DNA of 64,000 nucleotides. Origin: Penium margaritaceum (taxonomy: Eukaryota > Streptophyta > Zygnematophyceae > Desmidiales > Peniaceae). Made by a program: the position numbers and the translations under genes. Below, in pieces: positions 34,964 to 47,100 of this stretch. Positions within the stretch are counted from its first letter, which is position 1. Every line of letters starts with the position of its first letter. The stretch spans positions 550,613 to 614,612 of the forward strand of contig SZWC01000103.1 in the NCBI GenBank assembly GCA_023375785.1, written 5' to 3'. The notes below the pieces were generated by a model that was not told the DNA's origin, ran no database searches, and worked only from the letters and a program-made list of their open reading frames with translations.

Positions 34964-35275
34964 TCCTCTGGCTAGGGAAGTTTCACGCACGCAACCGCTA
35001 AGGTCACAAGAAGTGAGAGCGCCTTCGCTCTCACCCAACTTCTCTGTTTGCAGGGGCAACATCAGCAGGAGGGGAATGCAACACATCTGCACCTTTCTAC
35101 CTTGGGAGCTGACATCAGCCTACATCAGCCTACATCAGCCTACATCTGCTTGCAACGGCCAACGGTAACAGGGGAAGTAGTTTCCTCTTCTCACCAACAG
35201 CCTACAGCGGCCTCAAACACAGGTTCATCGGCATCAACAACAGGTGCAGCAGCAGAAGAAGTTGTAGTTGTGGGG
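34964..35275 (+). other. copia untranslated leader
   Basis: Lies between the PBS and the first in-frame ATG of gag. It contains four tandem copies of a 10-bp unit (ACATCAGCCT-like) at 35112-35150. The gag frame is open upstream to a TTG at 35048, but the first ATG is at 35276. Confidence 0.6.
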
Positions 35276-35605
35276 ATGGCAAGGACAGGGGAACCAGGGA
35301 ATCATTCGCCCATCCTCAAGTTTGATGGAGAGGGGTTTGCACTCTGGAAGTGGCAGTTTGAGATCATCATGGATGACAGAGATCTGCTAGGATATTTTTA
35401 CGGAAGTATCCCAGCACCAAAGGAGGAGGGTGCTGACCTTGTGGCATGGGTCAAGCTCAACAAGAAGGCTCTCGCTATTCTTGTGTCCTCCATACAACCC
35501 TCAGTCCTTCCGCACATCAGCGGTTGTACAGTGGCAGCCGCAGCATACGCCAAACTCGGCAAGGTGTTTCAGTCCTCCTCACTTGCCAACCGTCTCTTCA
35601 TCTCT
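35276..35605 (+). pseudogene. gag: copia gag, N-terminal part (frameshifted)
   Basis: Start of the Gag capsid protein. From ATG 35276 the frame encodes the typical plant copia Gag opening (FDGEGFALWKWQFEIIM, then AAYAKLGKVFQ and LANRLFI). It then runs off into a stop at 35633-35635. Homology continues in the +1 frame from about 35601 (NLISMRLGEGEDVSAF), so one base appears to be missing near 35605. An intact Gag would join this part to the zinc-knuckle part. The break alone should abolish Gag and all downstream products. Confidence 0.85.
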
Positions 35606-37277
35606 ACAAAACCTCATCAGCATGAGGCTTGGTGAAGGGGAGGATGTCTCCGCCTTCATGCAAAAGTTTGAGACGCTCTTGCAACAAGCCACCGGCATGG
35701 GGTGGGACCTGAAAGCTGACATGCAGGCCATGATCTTTCTGATGACGCTGCCGGAAAGTTGGGGCCCCATGATAACAGTGATTGGAGGGTGGACTGAAGA
35801 TCTAGTTTCCTACACCACCATCTCTGAGTATGTGCGGAATGAAGCCATGCGTCGTAGCAGTAGTGAAGCAAACATGGCTGCCTTTGCCTCAAGGAGCAAC
35901 GGCACCTTCCGCAATACCTCATCCTCTGGGTACAAGGGAAACAACAACACTAGCAACAGTGGAAGGGGTGCAAAGCGCCAAGGAAACTGCCACAACTGTG
36001 GCAAGGCCGGACACTGGGCTCGAGAGTGCCGTGCACCCAAGAGAGAGGGAGGAGACGGGGATGAATGGCGAGGGGGAAATGGTGGGAAGGATCCCACAAG
36101 CTTGATGGCTGAGTGTGCCTCCAACAAAGGGCGGGTGATACTCAGGCCAGGAGCCTATGGCCTTGACTCGGGCACAAACGAGCACACCACTTACGAGAAG
36201 AGAGACTTCATCTCTCTTGCTCCGTGTAACAAGAACTTCAGAGTCGCCAACGGCAAGGTTGAGGCAGCTGAGGGGATTGGTGACAAGCTGGTCACAGTGG
36301 GTGTCAACGGTGGAGTTTCCGACCTCAAGCTAGAGGGGGTGGTCTACTTGCCCTCCTTCACAGCCAACCTGCTCTCCGTCTCTAAGATAACTGACCATGG
36401 CATGACAGTGGTCTTTACAGAGAAGGAAGCAGTGATAGTTCCCACCAAGGACATCAACATTTCCTACTCTTCCAAGAAGGTTGTCGCGCACGTTCCTCGC
36501 GTTGATGGACTCTACGTCTTGCAGACCAAAACTACAACTTCAACGGCTGAATCTTTGGCCGAGAGTGATGATGAGGAGAGCAGCGATGCAGACTCAGATG
36601 AGGAAGGACATGTTGGAGCAGCGGAAGCAGTGGAAGCAGATGACTCGGCAACAAAACTGCAAGCAAATGCAGTCACCGGGGCTGTTCATTCTAACCTGTG
36701 CACATCCTCCAAGAACCTGTGGCACAGGCGCTTTGGACACGTGGCTCATCGCACATTGGAGCTCATGGGAAAGCAGGAGCTAATGCGTCGGATGGAGCTA
36801 GGTGATGAGGTGGAGGGAGCGGAGATCATGTGTGAACCATGCCTTCAAGGCAAGGCGAAAAAGAAACCCTTCAAGTGCAATGGAACGCGTGCTCTCGCAC
36901 CCCTTGATCTTGTCCACTCTGACGTATGTGGTCCCTTTCGCATACCATCAAATGGAGGCAGCCGATATTTCCTCACATGCATCGACGACAACAGCCGCAA
37001 AGTCTGGATATACCTTCTCAAAAAGAAAAGTGAGGTGAAGGAGAATCTACACGCCTTTGTCGCTATGGTTGAGCGACAGTGTGGAAAGAAGGTGAAGGCA
37101 TTCAGGACGGACAATGGGGGAGAGTACAAAGCTTGCAGGAAGTGGCTCAAGACACAGGGCATTGAACACCAGAACACTACGCCCTACTCACCTCAAAGCA
37201 ACGGCGTAGCAGAGAGGATGAACCAGACGCTCCTAGGCATGACAAGGTGCATGCTCTTTGACACCATTTCCTCCTAG
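35601..37277 (+). pseudogene. gag-pol: copia gag C-terminus, protease and integrase (partial)
   Basis: Counting residues from the frame opening at 35430: Gag C-terminal part; zinc knuckle CHNCGKAGHWAREC (C-X2-C-X4-H-X4-C, residues 187-200); protease with active-site DSG (residue 246; a weak match beyond the triad); GAG-pre-integrase H-H-C-C finger from LWHRRFGH (about 430) to CEPCLQGK; integrase core with catalytic D498 (HSDVCGPF), D561 (TDNGGEY) and E595 (NGVAERMN). The D-to-E spacing leaves 33 residues, slightly short of the usual 35. An acidic Ser/Asp/Glu-rich insert lies between protease and integrase. The frame ends at 37277 in a stop caused by a second frameshift. Confidence 0.92.
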
Positions 37278-38073
37278 GTTCTGGGCTGAAGCAGCACGTA
37301 CGGCTACATACCTTGTGAACCTCACACCTGCAGCAGCTCTGCGAAGGAGAGGCAAGAAGAAGCATACACAGCAGTTGAAGACGCCTCAAGAAGCATGGTC
37401 AGGCAGGAAGCCGGACGCCTCCCATCTCAAGGTGTTCGGTTGCACCAGGTTTGCCAAGGTCCAGGCTGGCGAGGGCCCTGGAAAGCTCGATGCAAGAGCA
37501 CGAAAGTGTATTTTCATCGGCTACGACACCGCCCACAAAGCCTATAGACTGTGGGACCAAGGAGCCAAGAAGGTCATCCGCAGCAAAGACGTGGATTTCC
37601 ACGAAATGTCTCTGAGTAAGGGAGAGCATCTCGAACTCGAGAACGCTCCAGAACAAGGAGAGTGGCTCACTCTCCTAGAAGAGGGAGATGAAGCACCAGC
37701 ACAATGGCATGGGATAGGTGCGGCAACAGGGAGAGGAGCTTGTGAAGATGACTCGGAGGAATCAGACTCTGATTACGACGTATCCGATCCTCCGGAACAT
37801 GAGGATGATGCCTCTCCCATCATCAACGACAAACCAGACCTCCAGCCTCTACATCAACGGCACCAGCCAGCAGGTTCAAGGAGCAGTTCACGCCTCAAAG
37901 TACCTCGGCAACATTATGACGCAGATAGGGGTGAATGGACAGGCTTCGACTATTCATTCTTGGTTCAAGAGGAGCCAACGTCTGTCGCAGAGGCACTCAC
38001 TCGGCCTGACAAAGCAGAGTGGGACGAAGCAATTCGCAGTGAACTCAGCTCCATTGAAGAGAATGGGACCTAG
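37258..38073 (+). pseudogene. pol: copia integrase C-terminal part up to the amber codon
   Basis: Continues integrase in the next frame: FWAEAARTATYLVN, then HLKVFGCTRFAKV and the FIGYDTAHKAYRLWD segment typical of copia integrase C-termini. An acidic linker follows, then WDEAIRSELSSIEENGT at the RT border. The frame ends at TAG 38071-38073. The codon lies where copia proteins have a conserved Trp after ENGT, so a TGG-to-TAG change is the simplest explanation. Downstream the same frame continues with good RT homology. Confidence 0.92.
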
Positions 38074-39054
38074 GTGCTGGTGGACAGACCTGCCGGGGCT
38101 CACGTTGTGGGGTCCAAGTGGGTGCTAAAAGTAAAAAGGAAACAGGATGGCAAGATAGACAAGTACAAGGCACGGATGGTAGCAAAGGGGTTCTCCCAAC
38201 GGCCTGGCGCAGAGTACGATGAGACCTTTCCCCCAGTTGTGACGTTTGCCTCCATCCGGTCAATGCTCGCTATTGCTGCTGCCGAGAACATGGAGGTCCA
38301 CCACATGGATGTCAAGACAGCCTTCCTTTATGGCAAACATGACAAGGAGGTCTTGATGGAGGTTCCGGAGGGGGTTGATGCTCCTCAGGGCAAGGTGTGT
38401 AGATTGGTGAAGGCACTCTATGGGCTAAAACAAGCGCCAAGACTTTGGTACCAGGAGATGGACACCTTCATGGCCAAGGAGTCCTTCATGCACTGCAACA
38501 ATGACCCTAGCATATACGTGCATGAGAGTGACAAAGGGACTATGTTGGTCGCCTTGTACGTTGATGACCTGATTCTATGCTCCTCTTCAACGCAGCGGCT
38601 AGACGATCTCAAGGGGCAGCTGAGTAGCAGATTCAAGATGAAGGATATGGATCCTCTTGACTTCTATCTTGGAATTGCAATCAAGCGGGACAGAGCAGCA
38701 GGTACCATCAGCCTGAACCAGACAAAATACATTGACTCCATCCTCAAACGATACGACATGGCAGATTGCAAACCTGCCAGCACACCCATGAGCTCGGAGT
38801 GCAAACTCTCCACCTCCATGTCCCCATCCAACGAAGCGGAGAAAACTGACATGCTGGGCATCCCATATCAGTCTGCAGTGGGCAGTCTGATGTATGCCAT
38901 GGTCGCCACCCGACCAGATATAGCCCATGCTGTTGGGCAGGTGAGCCGGTTTGTGGCCAATCCCGGTCCACTTCACTGGCAGGCCGTGAAGCGCATCATG
39001 CGCTACCTTCAGGGGACGCGGCACGTGGGGCTCCAGTTTGGAGGCATCGCTGGA
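38074..39054 (+). pseudogene. pol: copia reverse transcriptase (RNase H missing)
   Basis: Same frame as the segment before the amber codon. It carries all copia RT blocks: VGSKWVLKVK, ARMVAKGFSQRPGAEYDETF, MDVKTAFLYG, YGLKQAPRLWYQ, catalytic YVDD at residues 162-165 (LYVDDLILC), FYLGIAIKRD and GSLMYAMVATRPDIAHAVG. It reaches MRYLQGTRHVGLQFGG and is cut at a single N (39055). The RNase H domain, normally about 130-150 residues more, is absent, and 3'-terminal sequence follows within 41 bp. Either an internal deletion or a collapsed assembly join explains this. Confidence 0.95.
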
Positions 39055-39055
39055 N
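39055..39055. other. single-N join at the missing RNase H
   Basis: An N lies exactly where RT homology stops. Other single Ns in the window sit at breaks in satellite or LTR sequence, so this one probably hides sequence of unknown length. Confidence 0.8.
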
Positions 39056-39095
39056 AATGATGATGGTCACTGACGCAAGGTGCAACGGAGACATT

Positions 39096-39748
39096 TGTTG
39101 AATGTTTTTGCCCCTTGTTCAGTGTTGTAGGACGGATCAGGAATGCTCTGCCCCTTGTGGAGGTATGACCCCTAGATCCGTTGTAGTGTGACTCAACTAT
39201 GCTCTGTCTCTTGTGAGATATGACCTGTGAGTACACCATGTGGGTGAGTGGTTACCTTGGCCATTTTGTTGATTTGGCCAAGTGAGAGGTCATGAGGTCG
39301 ATCCTGGCCCCGTGCATATCTTGTTTGCTGTGGAAGCTTCCATGAAAGAAAGTCCGTAGTTTCTTGGACGCTACATGGTTGGTCTGGCACCTTGACACTA
39401 GGATGCTTATGTGTCAAACCCACAGTGCAAGTCTATTGGTGACGTGGCTGGTTCAAGCCACTTCCCAGGAATGTGCTTTTGAGTTCTAGGACTGGACAGA
39501 CAGCTATAAAAGGACTTGTCTTGCATGCTGATCAATCAACCCTTGCTTGATGCTCTCTTGCGTATTGACGACTTGAGCTCTTCTTGAGATGTAATGCTAA
39601 GGCGTTAGTACTCTTGAAGGTGAAGTGTATGCCTGATTAAGTTTGGGGTGCATGACACATGTCAACAAAGGAAGAAGGCCTAAAAACCTTTGTGAGCTTT
39701 TCGGTTTCGCGGCTTCTCTGCCAGAGGTGGTTAGCTCAGTAGCTAACA
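39096..39748 (+). repeat. copia 3' LTR (653 bp)
   Basis: TGTTGAATG...CTAACA, direct repeat of the 5' LTR. The preceding purine-rich CGGAGACATT is a weak polypurine tract. Satellite resumes at monomer position 6 (CATAACACGAG) directly after it. Confidence 0.95.
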
Positions 39749-40554
39749 CATAACACGAGTCAGCCACGGTCAGAGTGTCCAATCACAGTGTAGATATATT
39801 GGGCATGACCTTTCAGGTATAAACAAGGTAAAATATTGGTGGCTCAGTATGGCAATTGTGTGCAATGCCTTGACAAAGTTTGCATGTGCCACCGACCATG
39901 AACACAAATGTATCCAAGTGACAATTACTTCTATTGATCATAACACGAGTCAGCCACGGTCAGAGTGTCCAATCACAGTGCAGATGTACTAGGCATGACC
40001 TTGCAGGTACAAACAAGGTAGAATACTGGTGGCTCGGTGTGGATATTGTGCGCAATGCCTTGACAAAGTTGGCATGTGCAACTACCCATGACCAGAAAGT
40101 TTACCGAGTGACTTTAACCTCTACGAATCGTAACACGAGTCGAAGACGGTCAGAGTGTCCAATCACAGTGCAGATGTACTAGGCATGATCTTGCAGGTAT
40201 AAACAAAGTAGAATACTGGTGGCTCGGTGTGGCTATTGTCCGCAATGCCTTGACAAAGTTGGTATGCGCCAATGACCATGACCACAACGTTTACCAAGTG
40301 ACTAACTTATACGCATTGTAACACGAGTCATCAATGGTCAGAGTGCCCAATCACAGCGCACGTCTAATATGCATGATTTTGCAGGTATAAAAGAGGTTAA
40401 AAACCAGTGGCTTGGCATGGCTATTGTGCGCAATGCCTTGACAAAAAGGGCATGTGCCACTGACCATGACCACAAAGTTTACCAAGTACCTTAAACGGCT
40501 ATGAATTATAACACGAGTCAGCCACGGTCAGAGTGTCCAATCACAGTGTAGATG
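39749..40554. repeat. 190-bp tandem satellite, block 6
   Basis: About four monomers between the copia element and the second solo LTR. The last ones match those before the first solo LTR (private variants GTCGAAGACGG, GTCATCAATGG, GACAAAAAGGGCATG). It ends with AGATG. Confidence 0.95.
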
Positions 40555-41132
40555 TGTTGGANTCACTCCTCCCACCTCTCGGTAAATCCGAGCCTCGAGA
40601 AGGTTCAAGTATCATCAGAACCACCTTGACTCAACGGCTCTCCGATCTCCCGACCGTTTGAACCGACACGCCAAGTGATCCCCTAATGAAGTGATAAATC
40701 TGTCACCCGCGTCCGGCTAGCGGAAAGAAGCTGTTTACCCCTGATCTGTTGTATATAACGAGGACATTCATTCCCTCGCAACAGCTAACCAGAACAAATC
40801 TATCTATCATGTTCCCTTTGGTTCCGCGGCTTCGCCACTATGCTCTCGCTCTGCTCGCCTCTGCGTCTTTCGCTCACCACTCCCTCCTCACAGCTCTTCG
40901 CTTCGTCATTATCAATCCTTCACTCAACCTCATCGCAGCACTCGCCTTGATCTTCTCTTCTCTTCTCTGCCTTAGAGCCCCGCCGCCTCGCCCTACTCAA
41001 GGCTCTGCGACTAACTCCTTGGATCTGCACGCACCTTTCTGCTTCCTTCACTGCGCTATGGAGCTCCTGCATGCTCGACTGCTTCTCCTTGCTTCTGTTC
41101 TTCTCGCTCCCATTCATTCCATTCTTCTGAAA
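40555..41132 (+). mobile_element. solo LTR, copy 2 (578 bp, with one N)
   Basis: Nearly identical to 33504-34099 and at the same monomer position (AGATG at 40550-40554, TGATG at 41133-41137). An N at 40562 replaces about 22 bp present in copy 1. The end reads CTGAAA instead of CTGACA. Same site and matching flanks mean that it was copied with the satellite, not inserted separately. TATA box at about 40749-40760. Confidence 0.88.
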
Positions 41133-44100
41133 TGATGTACTAGGCATGATTTTGCAGGTTCAAACAAGGTAAAATACTGGTGGCTCGGTGTGGCTATTGT
41201 GCACAATGCCTTGACAAAGTTGGCATGTGCCATTCACCATGACTACAAATCTATCCAAGTGACTTTTACTTCTATTGATCATAACACGAGTCAGCCACGC
41301 TCAGAGTGTCCAGTCACAGTGCAGATGTACTAGGCATGACCTTGCAGGTACAAACAAGGTAAAGTATTGGTGGCTCGGTGTGGCAACTGTGTGCAATGCC
41401 TTCACGAAGTTGGCATGTGCCACCGACCATGACCACAAATGTATCCATGTGACTTTTACTTCTATTGATCATAACACGAGTAAGCCACGGTCAGAGTGTC
41501 CAATCACAGTGCAGATGTACTAGGCATGACCTTGCAGGTACAAACAAGGTAGAATGCTGGTGGCTCGGTGTGGCTATTGTGTGCAATGCCCTGACAAAGT
41601 TGGCATGTGCCAATGACCATGACCACAAATGTATCCAAGTGACTTCTACTTCTATTGATCATAACACAAGTCAGCCACGGTCAGAGTGTCCAATCACAGT
41701 GCAGATGTACTAGGCATGATCTTGCAGATGCAAAAAGGGTAGAATACTGGTGGCTCGGTGTGGCTATTGTGCGCAATGCCTTGACAAAGTTGCCATGTGC
41801 CAGTGACCATGACTACAAATGTATCCAAGTGACTTTTACTTCTATTGATCATAACACGAGTCAGCCACCATCAGAGTTTCCAATCACAATGCAGATGTAC
41901 TAGGCGTGATCTTGCAGATGCAAAAAAGGTAGAATACTGGTGGCTCGGTGTGGCTATTGTGCGCAATGCCTTGACAAAGTTGCCATGTGCCAGTGACCAT
42001 GACTACAAATGTATCCAAGTGACTTTTACTTCTATTGATCATAACACGAGTCAGCCACAATCAGAGTTTCCAATCACAATGCAGATGTACTAGGCATGAT
42101 CTTGCAGGTGAGAACAAGGTAGATTACTGGTGGCTCGGTTTGCAATTGTGCGCAATGCCTTGACAAAGTTGGCATGTGCCACTGACCATGACCACAAAGT
42201 TTACCAAGTGACTTTAACTTCTACAAATTGTAACACGAGTCAGCCACAGTCAGAGTGTCCACTCACAGTGCAGATATACTGGGCATGACCTTGCAGGTAC
42301 AAACAAGGCAGAATACTGGTAGATTGGTGTGGCTATTGTGCACAATGCCTTGACAAAGTTGGCATGCGCCACTGACCATGACCACAGTTTACCGAGTACC
42401 TTAACCGGCTATGAATCATAGCATAAGTCAGCCACGGTCAGAGTGTCCAATCACAGTGCAGATATACTGTGCATGACCTTGCAGGTATGAACAAGGAAGA
42501 ATACTGGTGGCTCGGTGTGGATATTGAGCGCAATGCCTTGACAAAGTTGGCATGTGCCACTGACCATGACCACAAATGTATCTAAGTGACTTTTAGTTCA
42601 ATTGATCATAACACGAGTCAGCCACGGTCAGAGTTTTTAATCACACTGCACATATAATATGCATGACCTTGCAAGTATAAACAAGGTAAAAAACCAATGG
42701 CTTGGCACGGCTACTGTGCGCAAAGCCCTCACAACGTTGGCATGTGCCACTGACCATGACCACAAAGTTTACCAAGTACCTTAAACGACTATGAATCATA
42801 CCACGAGTCAGCCACGGTCAGAGTGTCCAATCACAGTGCAAATATTCTGGGGCATGACCTTGCAGGTATAAACAAGGTAGAATGCTGGTTGCTTGGTGTG
42901 GCTATTGTGCACAATGCCTTGACAAAGTTGGATTTTGCCACTGACCATCACCACAAATGTATCCAAGTGACTTTTACTTCTATTGATCATAACACGAGTT
43001 AGCCACGGTCAGATGTACTAGGCATGACCACAGTGCAGATGTACTAGGCATGACCTTGCAGGTGCAAAAAAGGTAGAATACCGGTGGCTCGGTGTGGCTA
43101 TTGTGCGCAATGTCTTGACAAAGTTGGCATGTGCCACTGACCATGACCACAAAGTTTACCAAGTACCTTACACGGCTATGAATCATAACACGAGTCAGCC
43201 ATGGTCAGAGTGTCTAATCACAGTGCAGATATACTTGGCATGACCTTGCAGGTATAAACAAAGTAGAATACTTGTGGCTCGGTGTGGCTATTGTGCGCAA
43301 TGCCTTGACAAAGGTGGCATGTGCCACTGACCATGACCACAAAGTTTACTAAGTGACTTTAACTTCTACGAATTGTAACACGAGTCAGCCACGGTCAGAG
43401 TGCCCAATCACAGCGCACATCTAATATGAATGACCTTTCAGGTATAAACAAGGTAAGAAACCGGTGGCTTGGCACGGCTATTGTGTGCAATGCCTTGAGA
43501 AAGTGGGCATGTGCCACTGACCCTGATCACAAAGTTTACCAAGTACCTTAAACGGCTATGAATAATAACACGAGTCAGCCACGGTCAGAGTGTCCAATCA
43601 CAGTGCAGATATACTGGGCATGACCTTGCAGGTATAAACAAGGTAGAATTTTGGTGGCTCGGTGTGGCTATTGTGCGCAATGCCTTGACAAAGTTGGCAT
43701 GTGCCACTGACCATGACTACAAATGTATCCAAGTGACTTTTACTTCTATTGATCATAACACGAGTCAGCCACGGTCAGAGTGTCCAATCACAGTGCAAAT
43801 GTACTGGGCATGATATTGCAGGTGCAAACAAGGTAGATTACTGGTGGCTCGGTTTGTTATTGTGCGCAATGCCTTGACAAAGTTGGCATGTGCCACTGAC
43901 CATGACCACGAGGTTTACCAAGTGACTTTAACTTCTACAAATCGCAACACGAGTCAGCCACGGTCAGAGTGTCCAATCACAGTGCAGATATAGTGGGCAT
44001 GAGCTTGCAGGTACAAACAAGGCAGCATACTGGTAGATTGGTGTGGCTGTTGTGCGCAATGCCTTGACAAAGTTGGCATATGCCACTGACCATGACCACA

Positions 44101-47100
44101 ACGTTTACCAAGTACCTTTTAACGGCTATGAATCATAACATGAGTCAGCCACGGTCAGAGTGTCCAATCACAGTGCAGATATACTGGGCATGACCTTACA
44201 GTTATAAACAAGGTAGAATACGTTTGGTTCGGTGTGGCTATTGTGCGCAATGCCTTGACAAAGTTGGCATGTGCCACTGACCATGACCACAAATGTATCC
44301 AAGTTGCTTTTACTTCTATTGATCACAACATGAGTCAGCCACGGTCACAGTGTCCAATCACAGTGCAGATCTATTATGCATGACCTTGCAGGCAAAACAC
44401 AATGAAAAACTGGTGGCTTGGCACGGCTATTGTGCGGAATGCCCTGAAAAAGTTGGCATGTGCCACTGACCATGACAACCAGGTTTACCAAGTACCTTAA
44501 ACGGCTATGAATCATAACACGAGTCAGCTACGGTCAGAGTGTCCAATCACAGTGCATATATACTGGGCATGATCTTGCAGGTATAAACAAGGTAGAATGC
44601 TGGTGGCTCCGTGTGGCTATTGTGCATAATGCCTTGACAAAGTTGGCATGTGCCACTGACCATGACCACAAATGTATCCAAGTGACTTTTATTTCTATTG
44701 ATCATAACACGAGTCAGCCACGGTCAGATGTACTAGGCATGACCACAGTGCAAATGTACTAGGCATGATCTTGCAGGTGCCAACAAGGTAGAATACCGGT
44801 GGCTCGGTGTGGCTATTTTGCGCAATGCCTTTACAAAGTTGGCATGTGCCACTGACCATGACCACAAAGTTTACCTAGTACCTTAAACGGCTATGACTCA
44901 TAACACGAGTCAGCCACGGTCGGAGTGTCCAATGACAGTGCAGATGTACTAGGCATGATCTTACAGGTACAAACAAGGTGGAATTCTGGTGGCTCGGTGT
45001 GGCTATTGTGTGCACTGGCATGACAAAGTTGGCATGTGCCACTGACCATGACGACAAATGTATCCACGTGACTTTTACTTCTATTGATCATAACACAAGT
45101 CAGCCACGGTCAGAGTGTCCAATCAAAGTGCAGATGTACTAGGCATGATCTTGCAGGTTCAAAAAGGTAGATTACTGATGGCTCGTAATGGCTATTGTGC
45201 GCAATGCCTTGACAAAGTTGGCATGTGCCACTGACCACGACCACAAAGTTTACCAAGTGACTTTAACTTCACGAATCGTAACACGAGTCAGCCACGGTCA
45301 GAGTGCCCAGTCACAGTGCACATCTAATATGCATTACCTTACAGGTATACACAAGGAAAAAAACCGGTAGCTTGGCACGACTATTCTGCGCAATGCCTTG
45401 ACAACGTTGGCATTTGCCAGTGACCATGACCACTAAGTTTACCAAGTGACTTTAACTTCTACGAATCGTAACAGTAGTTAGCCACGGTCAGAGTGCCCAA
45501 TCACAGTGCACATCTAATATGCATGACCTTACAGGTATAAACAAGGTAAAATACCGGTGGCTTGGCACGGCTATTGTGCGCAATGCCTTGACAAAGTTGG
45601 CATGTGCCACTGACCATGCCCACACTGTTTACCAAGTGCCTTAAACGGCTATGAATCATAACACGCGTCACCCATGGTCAGCGTGTCCAATCACAGTGCA
45701 GATGTCCTAGGCATGATTTTGCAGGTGCAAACAAGGTAGGTTACGGGTGGCTCGGTGTGGCTATTGTGCGCAATGCCTTGACAAAGTCGGCATGTGCCAC
45801 TGACCATGACCACAAGTGTATCCAAGTGACTTTTACATCTATTGATCATAACACGACTCAGCCTCGGCCAGAGTGTCCAATCACAGTGCATATGTGCTAG
45901 GCATGAGCTTGCAGGTTCAAAAAAGGTAGAATACTGGTAGCCCGTACTGGCTATTGTGCGCAATGCCTTGACAAAGCTGGCATGTGCCACTGACCACGAC
46001 CACAACGTTTACCAATTGACTTTAACTTCTACGAATCGTAACACGAGTCAGCCACGGTCAGAGTGCCCAATCACAGTGCACATCTGATATGCATGACCTT
46101 GCAGGTATAAACAATGTAAAAAAGTGGTGGCTTGGCACGCCTATTGTGCGCAATGCCTTGACAAAGTTGGCATGTGCCACTGACCATGACCACAAAGTCT
46201 ACCAAGTGACTTTGTCTTCTACACATCGTAACACAAGTCAGCTACAGTCAGAGTGCCCAATCGCAGATCAGATGTACTAGGCATGACCTTGCAGGAATAA
46301 ACAAGGTAAAAAACTGGTAGCTTGGCACGACTATTGTGCGCAATGCCTTGACAAAGTTGGCATGTGCCACTGACCATGACCACAAACTTTACCAAGTACT
46401 TTAAACAGCTATGACTCATAACACGAGTCAGCCACGGTCAGAGTGTCCAATCACAGTGCAGATGTACTAGGCATGATCTTGCAGGTACAAGCAAGGTAGA
46501 ATACTGGTGTCTCGGTGTGGCTATTTTGTGCAATGACTTGACAAAGTTGGCATGTGCCACTGACCATGACCACAAAGTTTACCAAGTGATATTAACTTCT
46601 ACGAATCGTAACACAAGTCAACCATCGTCAAAGTGCCCAATCACAGTGCACATCTAATATGCATGACGTTACAGGTATACACAATGTAAAAAACCGGTGG
46701 CTTGGCACGGCTATTGTGCGCAATGTCTTGACAAAGCTGGCATGTGCCACTGACCATGACCACACTGTTTACCAAGTACCTTAAACGGCTACGAATCATA
46801 ACACGCGTCACCCACGGTCAGAGTGTCCAATCACTGTGCAGATGTACTAGGCATGATCTTGAAGGTGCAAACAAGGCAGAAGACTGGTGGCTCGGTGTGG
46901 CTATTGTGCGGAATGCCTTGACAAAGTTGGCATGTGCCACTGACCATGATCACAAAGTTTACCAAGTGACTTTAGCTTCTACGAATCGTAAGACGAGTCA
47001 GCCACGATCAGAGTACCCAATCATAGAACACATATAATATGCATAACCTTGCTGGTATAAACAAGGTAATAAACCGGTGGCTTAGCACGGCTATTGTGCG

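Larger units (their letters stand above)
34294..39748 (+). mobile_element. Ty1/copia retrotransposon (defective)
   Basis: About 5455 bp. LTRs are 653 bp (5' start inferred inside the gap), starting TGTTGAATG and ending CTAACA. The PBS complements the anticodon-loop region of initiator tRNA-Met. Domain order is gag with zinc knuckle, protease, GAG-pre-integrase finger, integrase, reverse transcriptase. Integrase before RT is diagnostic of Ty1/copia. The LTRs differ at about ten sites in 640 bp, so insertion was fairly recent. It is inactive: two frameshifts, one amber codon and no RNase H. It sits inside a duplicated satellite-plus-solo-LTR segment. Confidence 0.95.

Noticed and set aside
34925-34975. 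A tRNA gene suggested by GGTTAGCTCAGTAGC near the copia LTR end
   Set aside because: Only an A-box-like string is present. There is no B box and no cloverleaf, and the string is part of both LTRs. The nearby tRNA similarity is the primer-binding site.
35048-35275. Upstream part of the open gag frame as coding
   Set aside because: The frame begins at TTG and includes a low-complexity 10-bp repeat. The first ATG, at 35276, lies just before the recognised start of Gag homology.
41275-42093. Repeated open frames of about 82 codons with nearly the same product, one per satellite monomer, on both strands
   Set aside because: They follow the 190-bp period and 190 is not a multiple of 3, so the frame rotates from unit to unit. 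Starts and stops fall at the same place in each monomer. The similarity is explained by DNA conservation, and both strands and many frames give equally long frames.
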